Counted from the stretch's first letter, positions 39,522 through 50,182 are shown. The stretch is DNA of 61,412 nucleotides from an uncultured Clostridia bacterium (GCA_947630015.1 CANRFY010000003.1:1-61412); one strand, 5' to 3'. Translations and numbers: made by a program. Notes: generated from the sequence alone by a model not told the origin.

Positions 39522-40355
39522 ATGGGTCAGAAGGTTAATCCGCACGGAATGCGTGTGGGCGTTATCAAGGACTGGGACTCTCGTTGGTACGCCTCCGACG
39601 AGAAATTCGGCGATACGCTCGTCGCCGACTACAATCTCAGAAAGTATCTGAAGAAGAAGCTGTATAACGCCGGCGTGCCGAAGATCGAGATCGAACGCAC
39701 TGGCGACAGGATCAAGGTCACGATCCACTGCGCAAAGCCGGGTCTCGTAATCGGCCCCAAGGGCGCGGCGATCAACGAGCTTAAGGCGGAGATCGAAAAG
39801 ATGGCGGGTATGCCCGCGTCCGTTTCGGTCGTCGAGATCAGACAGATCGACCTTGACGCACAGCTCGTGGCCGAGAACATCGCAAGCCAGCTGGAACGCC
39901 GCATAGGCTTCCGCCGCGCGATGAAGCAGTCGATAGCACGCACGATGAAGTGCGGCGCGAAGGGCATCAAGACGTGCTGCTCCGGCCGTCTCGGCGGCGC
40001 CGAGATTGCAAGAGTCGAGCATTACCACGAGGGTACGATACCGCTTCAGACGCTGCGCGCCGATATCGATTACGGCTTCGCAGAGGCAAATACGACATAC
40101 GGCAAGATCGGCGTAAAGGTCTGGATCTATAAGGGCGAGGTTCTCCCCGAGATCCAGCGCGCAGGCTCGAACGCGCCTGCGGCTCCGCGCGACAGACGCG
40201 ACAGACGCGACAGACGCTCCGGCGACAGACGCGACAGACGCGACGGCGACAGACGCGGACCGCGCACGGATCGCGGCGACCGCGCAGATCGCGGCCCGCG
40301 CGGCGACAGACCGCAGCGCGGCGACAGAGGTCCGAGAGAGGGAGGCGCGAAGTAA
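39522..40355 (+). CDS. rpsC: 30S ribosomal protein S3 with Arg/Asp-rich C-terminal tail
   Basis: Residues 1-217 are standard S3: N-terminal domain, KH domain with [19 protein letters not shown], and C-terminal domain with [31 protein letters not shown]. It lines the mRNA entry tunnel and helicase. An additional ~58 residues, absent from most S3 proteins, are built from DRRDRRDR and GDR repeats ending in GPREGGAK. The DNA there repeats cgcgacaga-type 9-mers, pointing to growth by slippage. The SD for rplP lies within the tail's last codons. Confidence 0.96.
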   Translation: MGQKVNPHGMRVGVIKDWDSRWYASDEKFGDTLVADYNLRKYLKKKLYNAGVPKIEIERTGDRIKVTIHCAKPGLVIGPKGAAINELKAEIEKMAGMPASVSVVEIRQIDLDAQLVAENIASQLERRIGFRRAMKQSIARTMKCGAKGIKTCCSGRLGGAEIARVEHYHEGTIPLQTLRADIDYGFAEANTTYGKIGVKVWIYKGEVLPEIQRAGSNAPAAPRDRRDRRDRRSGDRRDRRDGDRRGPRTDRGDRADRGPRGDRPQRGDRGPREGGAK

Positions 40356-40358
40356 ACT

Positions 40359-40802
40359 ATGTTAATGCCTAAGAGAGTCAAATACAGACGCGTACAGCGC
40401 GGCCGCATGAAGGGCGAAGCGCATCGCGGCAATACGCTCGCATACGGCGATTACGGTCTCGTTGCGCTCGAACCCGCATGGATCACGAGCAACCAGATCG
40501 AGGCTGCACGTATCGCCATGACGCGTTACACGCGCCGCGGCGGTAAAGTTTGGATCAAGATATTCCCCGATAAGCCGGTAACGGAAAAGCCGGCCGAGAC
40601 CCGAATGGGTTCCGGTAAAGGCTCGCCCGAATACTGGGTCGCGGTCGTAAAGCCGGGCCGCGTCATGTTCGAGATGGGCGGAGTCGCTCCCGAGATCGCG
40701 AAGGAAGCAATGCGTCTCGCATCTCATAAGCTCCCCATCAAGTGCAAATTCATCACAAGAGAACAGGCTGAAAGCGTCAGCGAAGAAACAGAGGAGGCAT
40801 AA
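40359..40802 (+). CDS. rplP: 50S ribosomal protein L16
   Basis: A 147-residue protein near the A-site tRNA elbow. Starts [19 protein letters not shown], with [21 protein letters not shown] core. The ATG is 3 nt after the rpsC stop; its SD (GGAGG) is inside the rpsC tail. Confidence 0.98.
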   Translation: MLMPKRVKYRRVQRGRMKGEAHRGNTLAYGDYGLVALEPAWITSNQIEAARIAMTRYTRRGGKVWIKIFPDKPVTEKPAETRMGSGKGSPEYWVAVVKPGRVMFEMGGVAPEIAKEAMRLASHKLPIKCKFITREQAESVSEETEEA

Positions 40803-40807
40803 AGACG

Positions 40808-40996
40808 ATGAAATCAGCAGAACTCCGTGAAATGACCTCCGAACAGCTCAACGACAAGCTCCGTGAGCTTAAGGGCGAGCTTTTCAATCTCCGCTTCCAG
40901 CACGCAATCAAGCAGCTTGACAACACGCACAGGATCGTGGACGTCAAGCGCGACATCGCTCGTGTAATGACCATACTTCACGAGAAGGAAGCATAA
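40808..40996 (+). CDS. rpmC: 50S ribosomal protein L29
   Basis: A 62-residue two-helix protein at the tunnel exit. LREMTSEQLNDKLRELKGELFNLRFQHA and the NTHRIVDVKRDIARVMTILHEKE helix are diagnostic. Confidence 0.97.
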   Translation: MKSAELREMTSEQLNDKLRELKGELFNLRFQHAIKQLDNTHRIVDVKRDIARVMTILHEKEA

Positions 40997-41008
40997 GGAG
41001 GACGTGTC

Positions 41009-41269
41009 ATGAGTGAAGAACGCAATATGCGCAAGACCCGTACCGGCATCGTCGTTTCCGATAAGATGGACAAGACGGTAGTCGTCGCCATCAAGGACAA
41101 CGTGCGTCACCCGCTGTACGGCAAGATCATCAAGCGCACCTCGAAGATACACGCGCACGACGAAAAGAACGAGTGCGGTATCGGCGACCGTGTGTCGGTG
41201 ATGGAGACAAGACCGCTCTCCAAGACGAAGAGATGGCGCGTAGTCGAAATCATCGAGAAAGCTAAATAA
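41009..41269 (+). CDS. rpsQ: 30S ribosomal protein S17
   Basis: An 86-residue OB-fold 16S rRNA-binding protein. [40 protein letters not shown] and the [23 protein letters not shown] strands are typical. AAGGAGG upstream. Confidence 0.98.
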   Translation: MSEERNMRKTRTGIVVSDKMDKTVVVAIKDNVRHPLYGKIIKRTSKIHAHDEKNECGIGDRVSVMETRPLSKTKRWRVVEIIEKAK

Positions 41270-41286
41270 TAGGAGGACACGACGGA

Positions 41287-41655
41287 ATGATTCAGCAAGA
41301 GTCATATATGAAGGCTGCCGACAATACCGGCGCCAAAGAGCTTATGTGCATCCGTGTTCTCGGTGGTACAGGCAGACGTTACGCCAACGTCGGCGACGTC
41401 GTCATCTGCACGGTGAAGAAGGCTACGCCGGGCGGAATGGTTAAGAAGGGCGAAGTCGTAACGGCTGTCGTCGTCCGCACTGTTCACGGCGTAAAGCGCC
41501 CGGACGGCTCCTACATCCGCTTCGACGAGAACGCGGCTGTCATCATCAAGGAAGACAAGAACCCCAGAGGAACACGTATTTTCGGGCCTGTCGCCCGCGA
41601 GCTTCGTGAGAAGGATTATCTGAAGATCCTCTCGCTTGCTCCGGAAGTGCTTTGA
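41287..41655 (+). CDS. rplN: 50S ribosomal protein L14
   Basis: A 122-residue protein at the subunit interface, contacting 16S h14 and the anti-association factor Rsf[28 protein letters not shown] start and [28 protein letters not shown] end are canonical. Confidence 0.98.
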   Translation: MIQQESYMKAADNTGAKELMCIRVLGGTGRRYANVGDVVICTVKKATPGGMVKKGEVVTAVVVRTVHGVKRPDGSYIRFDENAAVIIKEDKNPRGTRIFGPVARELREKDYLKILSLAPEVL

Positions 41656-41670
41656 TCGGAGGTATCGACA

Positions 41671-42006
41671 ATGGAAAACAAGAAGTTGAACATCAGAAAA
41701 GACGATACCGTCGTCGTGATCTCCGGCAACGATAAGGGCAAGCGCGGCAAGGTTATCGCCGCATCCCCGAACGAGGGCAAGGTCATCGTCGAGGGCGTCC
41801 ATGTCGTCCATAAGCATCAGAAGCCGAAGCGCCAGGGCGATACGGGCGGCATCATCAATGTCGAGGGCGCCATCTACGCTTCAAAAGTCCAGCTCTGGTG
41901 TCCCAAGTGCGGACGCGGCGTAAGAGTCAAGCATAAGTTTACCGAGGGCAAGAACGGAAAACAGGTCAAGGTCCGCGTCTGTGCCAAGTGCGGGCAAGAG
42001 CTTTGA
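41671..42006 (+). CDS. rplX: 50S ribosomal protein L24
   Basis: A 111-residue assembly initiator with a KOW motif (NIRKDDTVVVISGNDKGKRGKVI, about 4-26). The C-terminal zinc-like CPKCGRGVRVKHKF ... VRVCAKCGQEL block holds two CxxC pairs, the cysteine-bearing form of L24. Confidence 0.97.
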   Translation: MENKKLNIRKDDTVVVISGNDKGKRGKVIAASPNEGKVIVEGVHVVHKHQKPKRQGDTGGIINVEGAIYASKVQLWCPKCGRGVRVKHKFTEGKNGKQVKVRVCAKCGQEL

Positions 42007-42021
42007 TCGGAGGTACGGTAA

Positions 42022-42567
42022 ATGGCAACTGCAAGATTAAAAGTAACCTATAAGGAAGAGATCGCGCCGGCTCTCATGAAGAAATTCGAGTACAAGAGTC
42101 CGATGCAGATCCCGAAGCTCGATAAGGTAGTCGTAAACGTAGGATGCGGCGACGCCAAGGAAAACACCAAGGTGATCGACAACGTCATCGAGGAGCTTAC
42201 AATGATCACGGGACAGCGCGCCGTCCCCACGACGGCGAAGAAGTCCGTGGCTAACTTCAAGCTCCGCGCAGGCATGAAGATCGGCGCTAAGGTAACGCTC
42301 CGCGGCGATATCATGTACGAGTTCATCGACAAGCTCTTCAATTTCGCGCTCCCGAGAGTCCGCGATTTCAAGGGCATCAATCCGAACGGATTCGACGGAC
42401 GCGGCAACTACGCGCTCGGCCTCAAGGAACAGCTCATATTCCCCGAGATCGAGTACGACAAGATCGATAAGATACGCGGCATGGACATCGTCTTCGTGAC
42501 GACGGCTACGACCGACGAGGAAGCAAAAGAGCTGCTCACGCTGATGGGCGCTCCGTTTGAGAAGTGA
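42022..42567 (+). CDS. rplE: 50S ribosomal protein L5
   Basis: A 181-residue 5S rRNA-binding protein of the central protuberance. [48 protein letters not shown] and [21 protein letters not shown] are diagnostic. Confidence 0.98.
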   Translation: MATARLKVTYKEEIAPALMKKFEYKSPMQIPKLDKVVVNVGCGDAKENTKVIDNVIEELTMITGQRAVPTTAKKSVANFKLRAGMKIGAKVTLRGDIMYEFIDKLFNFALPRVRDFKGINPNGFDGRGNYALGLKEQLIFPEIEYDKIDKIRGMDIVFVTTATTDEEAKELLTLMGAPFEK

Positions 42568-42580
42568 GAGGGATTAAAAC

Positions 42581-42766
42581 ATGGCAAAAACAGCAATGAT
42601 ACTCAAGCAGCAGAGACCGGCAAAGTTTTCGACGCGCCGCTATAACCGCTGCAAGATCTGCGGACGCCCTCACGCTTATCTGCGCAAATACGGCATCTGC
42701 CGTATCTGCTTCCGTGAGTTGGCCTACAAAGGTCAGATCCCGGGCGTAAAGAAGGCGTCCTGGTAA
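42581..42766 (+). CDS. rpsZ: 30S ribosomal protein S14, zinc-binding type
   Basis: A 61-residue short S14 with zinc ligands Cys24, Cys27, Cys40 and Cys43 (CKIC ... CRIC). This Zn+ form is usual in Clostridia; the longer zinc-free paralogue is not in the window. A 104-nt gap follows, containing a GCCGCG/GCGCGGC hairpin just before rpsH. Confidence 0.97.
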   Translation: MAKTAMILKQQRPAKFSTRRYNRCKICGRPHAYLRKYGICRICFRELAYKGQIPGVKKASW

Positions 42767-42870
42767 ATTAAGATCCGGTACCCGGCTGGAAGCTTTGACT
42801 TGACCGCGGGTATGCAGCCGCGTCAGCGCGGCGGCAAGATAATATAACTTGCAAAGGAGAAAATGCAAAA

Positions 42871-43269
42871 ATGCAAATGTCAGATGTAATCGCCGATATG
42901 CTCACACGCATCAGAAACGCGAACAACGCGAAGCATGATACAGTCGACATTCCGGCGTCAAATCTCAAGAAGTCCATTGCCGAGATACTTCTCAGCGAGG
43001 GCTACATCAAAAGCTATCAGATCATCGAAGACGGCAAGCAGGGCGTGATCCGCATCGCTCTGAAGTACGAAAACGGCAAGCAGAGAGTGCTGCGCGGACT
43101 GCGCCGCGTCTCCAAGCCCGGCCTTCGTATTTACAGCAGCTGCGAGGATATGCCGCGCGTTATGAACGGTCTCGGCATCGCGATCGTTTCGACGTCTCAC
43201 GGAATTATGACGGATAAGCAGGCGAGAGCCGCTCATATCGGCGGCGAAGTCCTTGCGTTCGTCTGGTAA
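42871..43269 (+). CDS. rpsH: 30S ribosomal protein S8
   Basis: A 132-residue primary binder of 16S helix 21. [35 protein letters not shown] start and [33 protein letters not shown] end. In other bacteria S8 represses the spc operon by binding a 16S-like hairpin near rplE. The hairpin in the preceding 104-nt gap is worth testing as such a site. Confidence 0.98.
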   Translation: MQMSDVIADMLTRIRNANNAKHDTVDIPASNLKKSIAEILLSEGYIKSYQIIEDGKQGVIRIALKYENGKQRVLRGLRRVSKPGLRIYSSCEDMPRVMNGLGIAIVSTSHGIMTDKQARAAHIGGEVLAFVW

Positions 43270-43281
43270 GGGGGTCGCAGT

Positions 43282-43821
43282 ATGTCGAGAATAGGCAGAA
43301 AAGAAATCATCATCCCCGCAGGCGTCGATTTTAAGGTCGAGGACGGCAACGTCGTAACTGTAAAGGGACCGAAGGGAACGCTTACCGAAACGATGCATCC
43401 GAGAATGACGATCACCGTCGTCGGCAACGCAGTTCACGTAACGCGTCCGACGGACGAAAAGGAAGACAAGTCGCTGCACGGCCTGACGCGCACGCTCATC
43501 AACAATATGGTCGAGGGCGTATCGAAGGGCTACGAGCGCAAGCTCGAGATCGTCGGAACGGGATACAGAGCGGCCATGAACGGCAAAACTCTCGTCCTCA
43601 ACCTCGGATATTCGCATGATATCAAGGTGGAACCCGAAGAAAACATGAGCTTCGAGGTGCCGAACGCGACGTCCATCGTCGTTAAGGGCATCGAAAAGCA
43701 GAGAGTCGGTCAGATGGCAGCGGACATCCGCGCAAAGCGTCCGCCTGAACCGTATCACGGTAAGGGCGTGAAGTACGAGGGCGAAGTCATCCGCCGCAAG
43801 GCCGGCAAGACTGGTAAGTAA
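43282..43821 (+). CDS. rplF: 50S ribosomal protein L6
   Basis: A 179-residue protein with two related domains, near the GTPase-associated centre. [21 protein letters not shown] start, and the [20 protein letters not shown] end are canonical. GGGGG lies 8 nt upstream. Confidence 0.98.
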   Translation: MSRIGRKEIIIPAGVDFKVEDGNVVTVKGPKGTLTETMHPRMTITVVGNAVHVTRPTDEKEDKSLHGLTRTLINNMVEGVSKGYERKLEIVGTGYRAAMNGKTLVLNLGYSHDIKVEPEENMSFEVPNATSIVVKGIEKQRVGQMAADIRAKRPPEPYHGKGVKYEGEVIRRKAGKTGK

Positions 43822-43835
43822 AGGAGCGTTAAGGA

Positions 43836-44195
43836 ATGGTTTCTAAAAAGGACAAGAACGCGGCGCGTCTTAAGAGACACGCACGCGTCAGAGCAAAGAT
43901 CAGCGGCACATCCGAGTGTCCCCGTCTGTGTGTTTATCGCTCCAACAAGCACATTTCCGCTCAGATAATCGATGATACGAAGGGCATCACGATCGTATCC
44001 GCATCCACGCAGGAGAAATCCTTCGAGGGCATCGGATCGAATAAGGCGGCGGCTCGCGTCGTCGGCGAAAACGTGGCCAAGCGCGCCATCGAAAAGGGTA
44101 TAAAGTCAGTCGTGTTTGACCGCGGCGGCTACCTTTATCACGGACGTGTATCGGAACTCGCTCAGGGCGCCCGCGAGGCGGGACTTGAGTTCTGA
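43836..44195 (+). CDS. rplR: 50S ribosomal protein L18
   Basis: A 119-residue 5S rRNA-binding protein. [37 protein letters not shown] and [26 protein letters not shown] are diagnostic. A 56-nt gap precedes rpsE. Confidence 0.98.
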   Translation: MVSKKDKNAARLKRHARVRAKISGTSECPRLCVYRSNKHISAQIIDDTKGITIVSASTQEKSFEGIGSNKAAARVVGENVAKRAIEKGIKSVVFDRGGYLYHGRVSELAQGAREAGLEF

Positions 44196-44251
44196 TTCCG
44201 GTTTGTACACTGTTTGAAAAGCATTTTTCAAATACCAAGTAGGAGGAAAAC

Positions 44252-44755
44252 ATGGCAGAAAGATTTAATGCGTCCGGCGTTGAACTGTCGGAAAATCTCG
44301 TAGCGCTGAACCGTGTTTCCAAGACCGTTAAAGGCGGACGTATCGCAAGATTCGCGGCTATCATGGTCGTCGGCGACGGCGAGGGTCACGTAGGCTACGG
44401 CCTTGGCAAGGCGGCGGAGGTGCCGGAGGCGATCCGCAAGGCTACCGAGGACGCTAAGAAAAATATGATTACCGTATCGATGAAGGACACGACGATCCCG
44501 CACGAGGTGATCGGCGAATTCGGTGCAGGCAGAGTGCTTCTCAAGCCGGCTGCCCCCGGTACAGGTATCATCGCAGGTAAGACGGTAAGAGCCGTACTCG
44601 AGCTGGCCGGCATCAAGAACATCAGAGCTAAGTGCCTGCGCAGCAACAATCCCGTAAACGTCGTAAAGGCGACGTTCGAGGGCCTCAAATCGCTCCGCAC
44701 GGCAGATGAAGTGGCGAAGAGCCGCGGCATCGCTGTCGAGAGCATTAAGGGCTGA
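44252..44755 (+). CDS. rpsE: 30S ribosomal protein S5
   Basis: A 167-residue fidelity protein at the mRNA entry. Double-stranded-RNA-binding-like domain with [33 protein letters not shown], then [31 protein letters not shown]. The loop altered in spectinomycin resistance appears normal. AGGAGG 5 nt upstream. Confidence 0.98.
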   Translation: MAERFNASGVELSENLVALNRVSKTVKGGRIARFAAIMVVGDGEGHVGYGLGKAAEVPEAIRKATEDAKKNMITVSMKDTTIPHEVIGEFGAGRVLLKPAAPGTGIIAGKTVRAVLELAGIKNIRAKCLRSNNPVNVVKATFEGLKSLRTADEVAKSRGIAVESIKG

Positions 44756-44771
44756 ACAGGAGGGCGCGAGA

Positions 44772-44951
44772 ATGGAAAAAGTTAAGGTCACGCTCACAAA
44801 GAGTCTTATCCGCAGCACACCGAATCAGCGCGCGACGGCATCGTCGCTCGGCTTCCGCAAGATCGGCGACTCGATCGTGCTTGACGACACTCCCGCGACC
44901 GCGGGCAAGGTCAAGGTTCTTTCCCACCTCGTTAAGGTGGAAAAGGCATGA
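44772..44951 (+). CDS. rpmD: 50S ribosomal protein L30
   Basis: A 59-residue protein from the ATG at 44772 (AGGAGGGCG upstream). An earlier in-frame ATG inside rpsE is not credible. KVKVTLTKSLIRSTPNQRATASSLGFRKIGDSIVLDDTP matches the short bacterial L30. Confidence 0.96.
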   Translation: MEKVKVTLTKSLIRSTPNQRATASSLGFRKIGDSIVLDDTPATAGKVKVLSHLVKVEKA

Positions 44952-44987
44952 GTGTCATGACTAAATAAACCAAAAGGAGGAAGAACC

Positions 44988-45428
44988 ATGAAGCTAAATG
45001 AACTTTCACCCGCTCCTGGCTCCGCCAAGAAGGCATGGCGCCGCGGCAGAGGCGTCGGAACGGGTAACGGCAAGACGGCCGGCAAGGGTCATAAGGGTCA
45101 GAACGCCCGCTCAGGCGGCGGCGTGAGACCCGGATTCGAGGGCGGTCAGCTTCCGTTATACAGAAAGCTGCCGAAGAGAGGCTTCTACAATCGCTTCGGC
45201 AAGCATTACGCGGTCGTGAATGTAAGCTCGCTCAACGTCTTTGAGGACGGCGCCGTAGTCGATATGAACGCTCTTATCGAGCGCAGAATCGTGCGCAAGC
45301 CGGAGGACGGTCTGAAGGTGCTTGGCGGCGGTGAGATCACGAAGAAACTAACCGTTATCGCCTCGGTATTCTCCGGCGCTGCCAAAGAGAAGATCGAAGC
45401 TGCCGGTGGAAAGACCGAGGTAGCTTGA
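44988..45428 (+). CDS. rplO: 50S ribosomal protein L15
   Basis: A 146-residue late-assembly protein. [41 protein letters not shown] glycine/basic extension and [20 protein letters not shown]. Its last codons hold the ribosome site for secY, which starts 1 nt after the stop. Confidence 0.98.
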   Translation: MKLNELSPAPGSAKKAWRRGRGVGTGNGKTAGKGHKGQNARSGGGVRPGFEGGQLPLYRKLPKRGFYNRFGKHYAVVNVSSLNVFEDGAVVDMNALIERRIVRKPEDGLKVLGGGEITKKLTVIASVFSGAAKEKIEAAGGKTEVA

Positions 45429-45429
45429 G

Positions 45430-46725
45430 ATGAAGAGCTGGTTTGCACCGTTAGTCAACGCATTCAAAGTACCTGATATTCGCAAGAAGATCTTATTCAC
45501 ACTCTTTATTCTCTTGATGTACAGGATCGGCGTCGCAATCCCGATCCCGTTCGTCAACGCAGATATCCTCAACGTATATATGTACGGCACGGGAGGCTCG
45601 ATCTTCCAGTACCTGAATATACTGTCCGGCGGCGCGTTCGCTCAGGCGACGCTGTTCGCCCTCGGTATAGGACCGTACATCACATCATCGATCGTGATGC
45701 AGCTTCTGACAGTCGCGATCCCGGCGCTCGAAAGAATGTCGAAAGAGGGCGAGGACGGCAGGAAGAAGATAACTCAGATCACGCGTTACGTTACGGTCGC
45801 GCTTGCACTCATCACGAGCTACGGCTACTATATGCTGATGCGCACGCAGGGAATGCTCATCGATAACGGCGTGTTCGCAGCAATCGTCATCATCGCCTGC
45901 TACTGTGCAGGCTCCGCGCTCGTCATGTGGCTCGGTGAAAAGATCAATGAAAGCGGTATCGGCAACGGTATCTCCATCATCCTTTTCGCGAACATCGTGT
46001 CCGGCGGCGCCGAGGCTGTACAGACGATAATCGCGTTCTTCTCAGAGGGAACGGTTTCCGGCATCATCATCCCGATCGTGGCGATCATCATCGCTCTCGC
46101 TATGGTGTATTTCGTCGTATTCGTGACTGAATCCGAAAGACGTCTGCCCGTCGTCTACGCGAAGCGCGTGGTCGGCAGAAAGATGTACGGCGGCCAAAGC
46201 ACGAATCTTCCGTTAAAGCTGAATATGTCCGGCGTCATGCCCGTCATTTTCGCGAACTCGATACTCGCGATTCCGGCGACGCTCCAGCTCATATTCCCCG
46301 CTAAGACCGGTTCGTTCTGGTATCACACCGTTCGCTTCTTATCGTCCGGTTCGTGGTTTTATCCGCTGATACTGTTCATTCTTATCGTTGCGTTCGGTTA
46401 CTTCTACGTGCTGATCTCGTTCAACCCCGTAGAGGTCGCAAACAACCTCAAGAATAACGGCGGCGCGATCCCCGGCTTCCGCCCGGGCAAGCCGACTTCG
46501 GATTACATCACGAAGGTGCTTAACAAGATAACGCTTATCGGCTCGCTGTTCCTCTCCGTTGTGGCTATATTCCCCGTCATAGCGAATATAATCTCGAACA
46601 ACGCCGTTTCCGGCATCGCGTTCGGCGGCACGTCGCTGCTGATCGTCGTCGGAGTCGCGCTCGAGACCGCAAGAGAGGTCGAGGCTCAGATGTCGATGCG
46701 CGGTTATCGCGGATTCCTTGAATAA
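45430..46725 (+). CDS. secY: Protein translocase subunit SecY
   Basis: A 431-residue channel with ten transmembrane helices. Conserved FVNADILNVYM plug region, LFALGIGPYITSSIVMQLL (helix 2), TESERRLPVVYAKRVVGRKMYGG cytosolic loop and the helix-9/10 GKPTSDYITKVLNKITLIG segment. It forms the Sec channel with SecE and SecG, which are not in the window. It exports the signal-peptide and lipoprotein products noted elsewhere. Confidence 0.98.
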   Translation: MKSWFAPLVNAFKVPDIRKKILFTLFILLMYRIGVAIPIPFVNADILNVYMYGTGGSIFQYLNILSGGAFAQATLFALGIGPYITSSIVMQLLTVAIPALERMSKEGEDGRKKITQITRYVTVALALITSYGYYMLMRTQGMLIDNGVFAAIVIIACYCAGSALVMWLGEKINESGIGNGISIILFANIVSGGAEAVQTIIAFFSEGTVSGIIIPIVAIIIALAMVYFVVFVTESERRLPVVYAKRVVGRKMYGGQSTNLPLKLNMSGVMPVIFANSILAIPATLQLIFPAKTGSFWYHTVRFLSSGSWFYPLILFILIVAFGYFYVLISFNPVEVANNLKNNGGAIPGFRPGKPTSDYITKVLNKITLIGSLFLSVVAIFPVIANIISNNAVSGIAFGGTSLLIVVGVALETAREVEAQMSMRGYRGFLE

Positions 46726-46736
46726 GGATTACGGAT

Positions 46737-47411
46737 ATGAGTATGGAAAATGTATCATCGCTGAAGCTTATGTTTTTCGGCGCCCCGGGCGCCGGAAAGG
46801 GAACGCAGGCTGAGATCGCGGCTAAAAGATACGCGATCCCTACCATCTCCACGGGCGCGATTCTGCGCGAGGCCGTCGCCGCTAAAACGGAACTCGGCCG
46901 TCTCGCCGCCGGATATATGGAATCCGGCGCGCTCGTCCCCGACGACGTCATCGTCGGCATCGTCCGCGACAGACTCGCAAAGGACGACTGCAAGGCAGGC
47001 TTTATCCTTGACGGCTTCCCGAGAACGCTCGCACAGGCGGAGGCGTTCGATAAGACAGGCATCGGTCTTTCGCTCGTGATCGACATCGAGGTCGAGGACG
47101 AGAGAATAATCGAGCGTATGTCGGGACGCCGCGTTTGCAGCGCGTGCGGCGAAACGTACCACACCGTATACAATCCGAGCGTGGACAACGTACACTGCAC
47201 AAAATGCGGCGCGGAGCTGATCTGCCGCCGCGACGACGATCCCGAGGTCGTGAAGAAGAGACTGTCGACGTATCACAGCGAGACTGAGCCGCTCAGGGCT
47301 TACTACGAGGGAAAGGGACTTCTGCGCGTAGTACACGGTCAAGAAAAGCTCGAGGACACGACGGCGCTCACCGTCGGCGTGATCGAAGATTATCTCGCGG
47401 GCAGAAAGTAA
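46737..47411 (+). CDS. adk: Adenylate kinase
   Basis: A 224-residue kinase (ATP + AMP = 2 ADP). P-loop FFGAPGAGKGTQ (about 13-24), AMP site TISTGAILREAV, GFILDGFPRTLAQAEAF, and a long LID domain with the Cys4 zinc site CSACGETYH ... CTKCG (about 139-163), typical of Gram-positives. Two possible ATGs six bases apart (46737, 46743). Standard position between secY and map. Confidence 0.97.
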   Translation: MSMENVSSLKLMFFGAPGAGKGTQAEIAAKRYAIPTISTGAILREAVAAKTELGRLAAGYMESGALVPDDVIVGIVRDRLAKDDCKAGFILDGFPRTLAQAEAFDKTGIGLSLVIDIEVEDERIIERMSGRRVCSACGETYHTVYNPSVDNVHCTKCGAELICRRDDDPEVVKKRLSTYHSETEPLRAYYEGKGLLRVVHGQEKLEDTTALTVGVIEDYLAGRK

Positions 47412-47417
47412 TACCGT

Positions 47418-48170
47418 ATGATCCGTCTTAAAAATCAAAGTCAGCTCGCGCTGATGCGCGACGCGGGCAGGATCACCGGCGAGGCGATACTCGCGGCAGG
47501 CGAGGCGATCAAGCCGGGCGTCACGACGGCGCATATCGATCATGTGATCAAAACGTACATCGAGAAATGCGGGGCGATCCCGACATTTCTCGGGTACGGC
47601 GGATTTCCCGCGTCGGCGTGCGTAAGCGTGAACGACGAGGTCATCCACGGCATCCCCTCGCACGCGCGCGTGCTTAAAGAGGGCGATATCGTCAAGATCG
47701 ACGTCGGAGCCACGTACCGCGGATTCACGGGCGACAGTGCGAGAACATTTCCGGTCGGAGCCGTTTCGGATGAGGCTACGCGCCTGATCCGAGTGACGGA
47801 GGAGAGCTTTTACGCGGCGCTCGCCGTCATATGCGAGGGCGCGCGGATAGGCGATATCGGACACGCGGTTCAGTCGCACTGCGAGAAAAACGGATTTTCC
47901 GTCGTCAGACGCTATGTGGGTCACGGCGTCGGCGCAGATCTGCATGAGGACCCCGAGATACCGAATTTCGGCATTGCCGGTCACGGCGCGCGTCTGCTGC
48001 GCGGCATGACGATCGCGGTCGAGCCGATGGTGAACGCGGGGACGCACGAGGTCTACGAGATGCCGGACGGCTGGACGGTCAAGACTAAAGACGGCAAGCT
48101 GTCTGCTCATTACGAGCATTCGATTGCCATTACGGAAAACGGTCCGGAGCTTTTGACCCGCGTCGAATGA
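47418..48170 (+). CDS. map: Methionine aminopeptidase, type I
   Basis: A 250-residue metalloprotease that removes the initiator Met. Metal ligands in the pita-bread fold are recognisable: [17 protein letters not shown] (two Asp), [18 protein letters not shown] (His), [11 protein letters not shown] (Glu) and [18 protein letters not shown] (Glu). No N-terminal zinc extension. It begins 6 nt after adk. Confidence 0.97.
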   Translation: MIRLKNQSQLALMRDAGRITGEAILAAGEAIKPGVTTAHIDHVIKTYIEKCGAIPTFLGYGGFPASACVSVNDEVIHGIPSHARVLKEGDIVKIDVGATYRGFTGDSARTFPVGAVSDEATRLIRVTEESFYAALAVICEGARIGDIGHAVQSHCEKNGFSVVRRYVGHGVGADLHEDPEIPNFGIAGHGARLLRGMTIAVEPMVNAGTHEVYEMPDGWTVKTKDGKLSAHYEHSIAITENGPELLTRVE

Positions 48171-48213
48171 CTGGGGACTGGGACGGACGCAAATACGTTT
48201 TAAGGAGAAGCGA

Positions 48214-48435
48214 ATGCCGAAAGATGATGTAATCGAGTTTGAAGGCGGTATTGTGACAGAGGCGCTGCCGAACGCTACGTTCAAAGTGAAGCTGCCGAAC
48301 GGTCATATGGTCACGGCCAAGATTTCCGGAAAGCTCAGAATGAATTATATCCGCATACTGCCCGGCGACAAGGTCACAGTCGAGGTCTCCGTTTACGACC
48401 TGACTAAGGGCCGGATCACCTGGCGGTCAAAATAA
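48214..48435 (+). CDS. infA: Translation initiation factor IF-1
   Basis: A 73-residue OB-fold factor occupying the A site during initiation. [55 protein letters not shown] is canonical. AAGGAG 6 nt upstream. Confidence 0.98.
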   Translation: MPKDDVIEFEGGIVTEALPNATFKVKLPNGHMVTAKISGKLRMNYIRILPGDKVTVEVSVYDLTKGRITWRSK

Positions 48436-48478
48436 GTCGAATCAACAACAAATCATTGATAGGAAAGGTGAGTATGCA

Positions 48479-48592
48479 ATGAAAGTAAGACCTTCCGTAA
48501 AGAAGATGTGCGAAAAGTGCAAGATCATCAAAAGAAAAGGGCGCGTCATGGTCATCTGCGAGAACCCCAAGCACAAGCAGAGACAGGGCTGA
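48479..48592 (+). CDS. rpmJ: 50S ribosomal protein L36
   Basis: A 37-residue protein, easily missed because of its size: [20 protein letters not shown] continuing to KHKQRQG. Zinc ligands Cys11, Cys14, Cys27 and His32 are intact, so this is the zinc-binding form. GGAAAGGTG lies about 8 nt upstream. It lies between infA and rpsM, the standard place. Confidence 0.97.
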   Translation: MKVRPSVKKMCEKCKIIKRKGRVMVICENPKHKQRQG

Positions 48593-48623
48593 CCCGACAA
48601 CGAATAGTGAGGTGATAAACTAA

Positions 48624-48992
48624 ATGGCTCGTATTGCTGGTGTAGACATTCCAAACCAGAAACGCATAGAATACGCTCTTACCTATATCTACGGTATAGG
48701 CCATACGAGCGCAGCGGCTATATGCGCAAAGACTAATATCAATCCCGATACGCGCGCTAAGGATCTTACAGAGGATGAGATCGCGAAGCTCCGCGACGAG
48801 ATCGAGAACAACTACGTCGTCGAGGGCGACCTTCGCCGTGACGTAGCGCTGAACATCAAGCGCCTCGTTGAGATCAACTGCTATCGCGGGATCAGACACA
48901 GAAAGGGTCTGCCTGTGAGAGGCCAGAGAACAAAGACGAACGCGAGAACGAGAAAAGGTCCCGCGAAGACGATCGCAAACAAGAAGAAGTAA
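48624..48992 (+). CDS. rpsM: 30S ribosomal protein S13
   Basis: A 122-residue head protein bridging to the 50S and P-site t[29 protein letters not shown], the [25 protein letters not shown] basic end. GAGGTG upstream. Confidence 0.98.
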   Translation: MARIAGVDIPNQKRIEYALTYIYGIGHTSAAAICAKTNINPDTRAKDLTEDEIAKLRDEIENNYVVEGDLRRDVALNIKRLVEINCYRGIRHRKGLPVRGQRTKTNARTRKGPAKTIANKKK

Positions 48993-49004
48993 GGGGTAAC
49001 AGAC

Positions 49005-49400
49005 ATGGCTAAGACAACCAAAAAGGTTATTAAGAAGCGCCGCGAACGCAAGAATATCGAATCCGGTGCCGCTCACATCAGCTCCACCTTCAACAACACG
49101 ATCGTAACGCTGACAGATCTTCAGGGCAACGCGATCTCGTGGGCATCGTCCGGCGAGATGGGCTTCAAGGGTTCGAGAAAATCGACTCCGTTCGCAGCTC
49201 AGATGGCTGCCGAACACGCAGCGAAGCTCGCTATGGATCACGGTCTGCGCACCGTCGAGGTCTATGTGCGCGGTCCCGGATCGGGACGTGAAGCCGCTAT
49301 CCGTTCGCTCGCAGCGGCAGGACTTCAGATCACGCTCATTAAGGACGTAACGCCCATTCCGCATAACGGGTGCCGTCCGCCGAAACGCCGCCGCGTATAA
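49005..49400 (+). CDS. rpsK: 30S ribosomal protein S11
   Basis: A 131-residue platform protein near the mRNA exit. [48 protein letters not shown] and the [18 protein letters not shown] end are canonical. Confidence 0.98.
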   Translation: MAKTTKKVIKKRRERKNIESGAAHISSTFNNTIVTLTDLQGNAISWASSGEMGFKGSRKSTPFAAQMAAEHAAKLAMDHGLRTVEVYVRGPGSGREAAIRSLAAAGLQITLIKDVTPIPHNGCRPPKRRRV

Positions 49401-49421
49401 GACAGAAGGAGGAATAATCAT

Positions 49422-50048
49422 ATGGCAAGATACACAGGACCTTCGTGCCGCCTCTGCCGTCGTGAGGGAAGAAAGCTTTTCCTCAAGGGCGATCGCTGCA
49501 CATCCGATAAGTGCGCATTAGTCAAGAGAGAAGGCGCTCCCGGTCAGCACGGCACATCGCGCAAGAAGGTTGAGGAGTACGGCCGTCAGCTCCGCGAAAA
49601 GCAGACTGCAAAGCGTTACTACGGCGTACAGGAAAGACAGTTCAGAAAATACTATGACAAGGCCGAAAAGAAGCAGGGCATCACGGGCGAAAATCTGCTC
49701 ATCCAGCTCGAGACGCGTCTTGACAACGTAGTGTACAGAATGGGTATGGCAAGCTCCCACAAGGAAGCGCGTCAGCTCGTCCTCCACGCTCATTTCTGCC
49801 TCAACGGCAAGAAAGTCAACATCCCGTCCATGCTCGTAAAGCCCGGCGACGTCGTCTCCCTCAAAGAGGGCAGCCGCGATTCCGCCAAGATCAAGGATCT
49901 GATCGAGCGTATGCAGACTGCGGTCATTCCGAAGTGGCTTGATGTTGATAAGACGAACGTAAAGGCGAAGGTTGTTTCGATGCCCGAGCGCGACGATATC
50001 GATTTCGAGTTCAACGAACAGCTCATCGTCGAGTTGTATTCCAAGTAA
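49422..50048 (+). CDS. rpsD: 30S ribosomal protein S4, zinc-binding type
   Basis: A 208-residue assembly initiator. The N-terminal Cys ligands 9, 12, 26 and 31 (CRLC ... CTSDKC) mark the C+ zinc form. The S4 RNA-binding domain is [38 protein letters not shown]. The rpsD-rpoA linkage is common in Clostridia. A 134-nt gap before rpoA contains short complementary segments but no gene. Confidence 0.98.
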   Translation: MARYTGPSCRLCRREGRKLFLKGDRCTSDKCALVKREGAPGQHGTSRKKVEEYGRQLREKQTAKRYYGVQERQFRKYYDKAEKKQGITGENLLIQLETRLDNVVYRMGMASSHKEARQLVLHAHFCLNGKKVNIPSMLVKPGDVVSLKEGSRDSAKIKDLIERMQTAVIPKWLDVDKTNVKAKVVSMPERDDIDFEFNEQLIVELYSK

Positions 50049-50182
50049 TAACAGGCTCCGATATTATCGTATCCGCGATGATGCGGGTCCGATATATATC
50101 AATTTGATGAATAATCCCGTCCGGCGGGTGACACGGACAAATTATCCGATTATCATAAAATTGAAAAATGGAGGGTTATGGA

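Noticed and set aside
42767..42870. S8 translational operator before rpsH
   Set aside because: A GC hairpin is there, but the bulged internal loop that mimics 16S helix 21 is not evident by eye.
46755..48284. Minus-strand open frame antisense to adk, map and infA
   Set aside because: It runs opposite three unmistakable genes and has the same compositional signature as other shadow frames.
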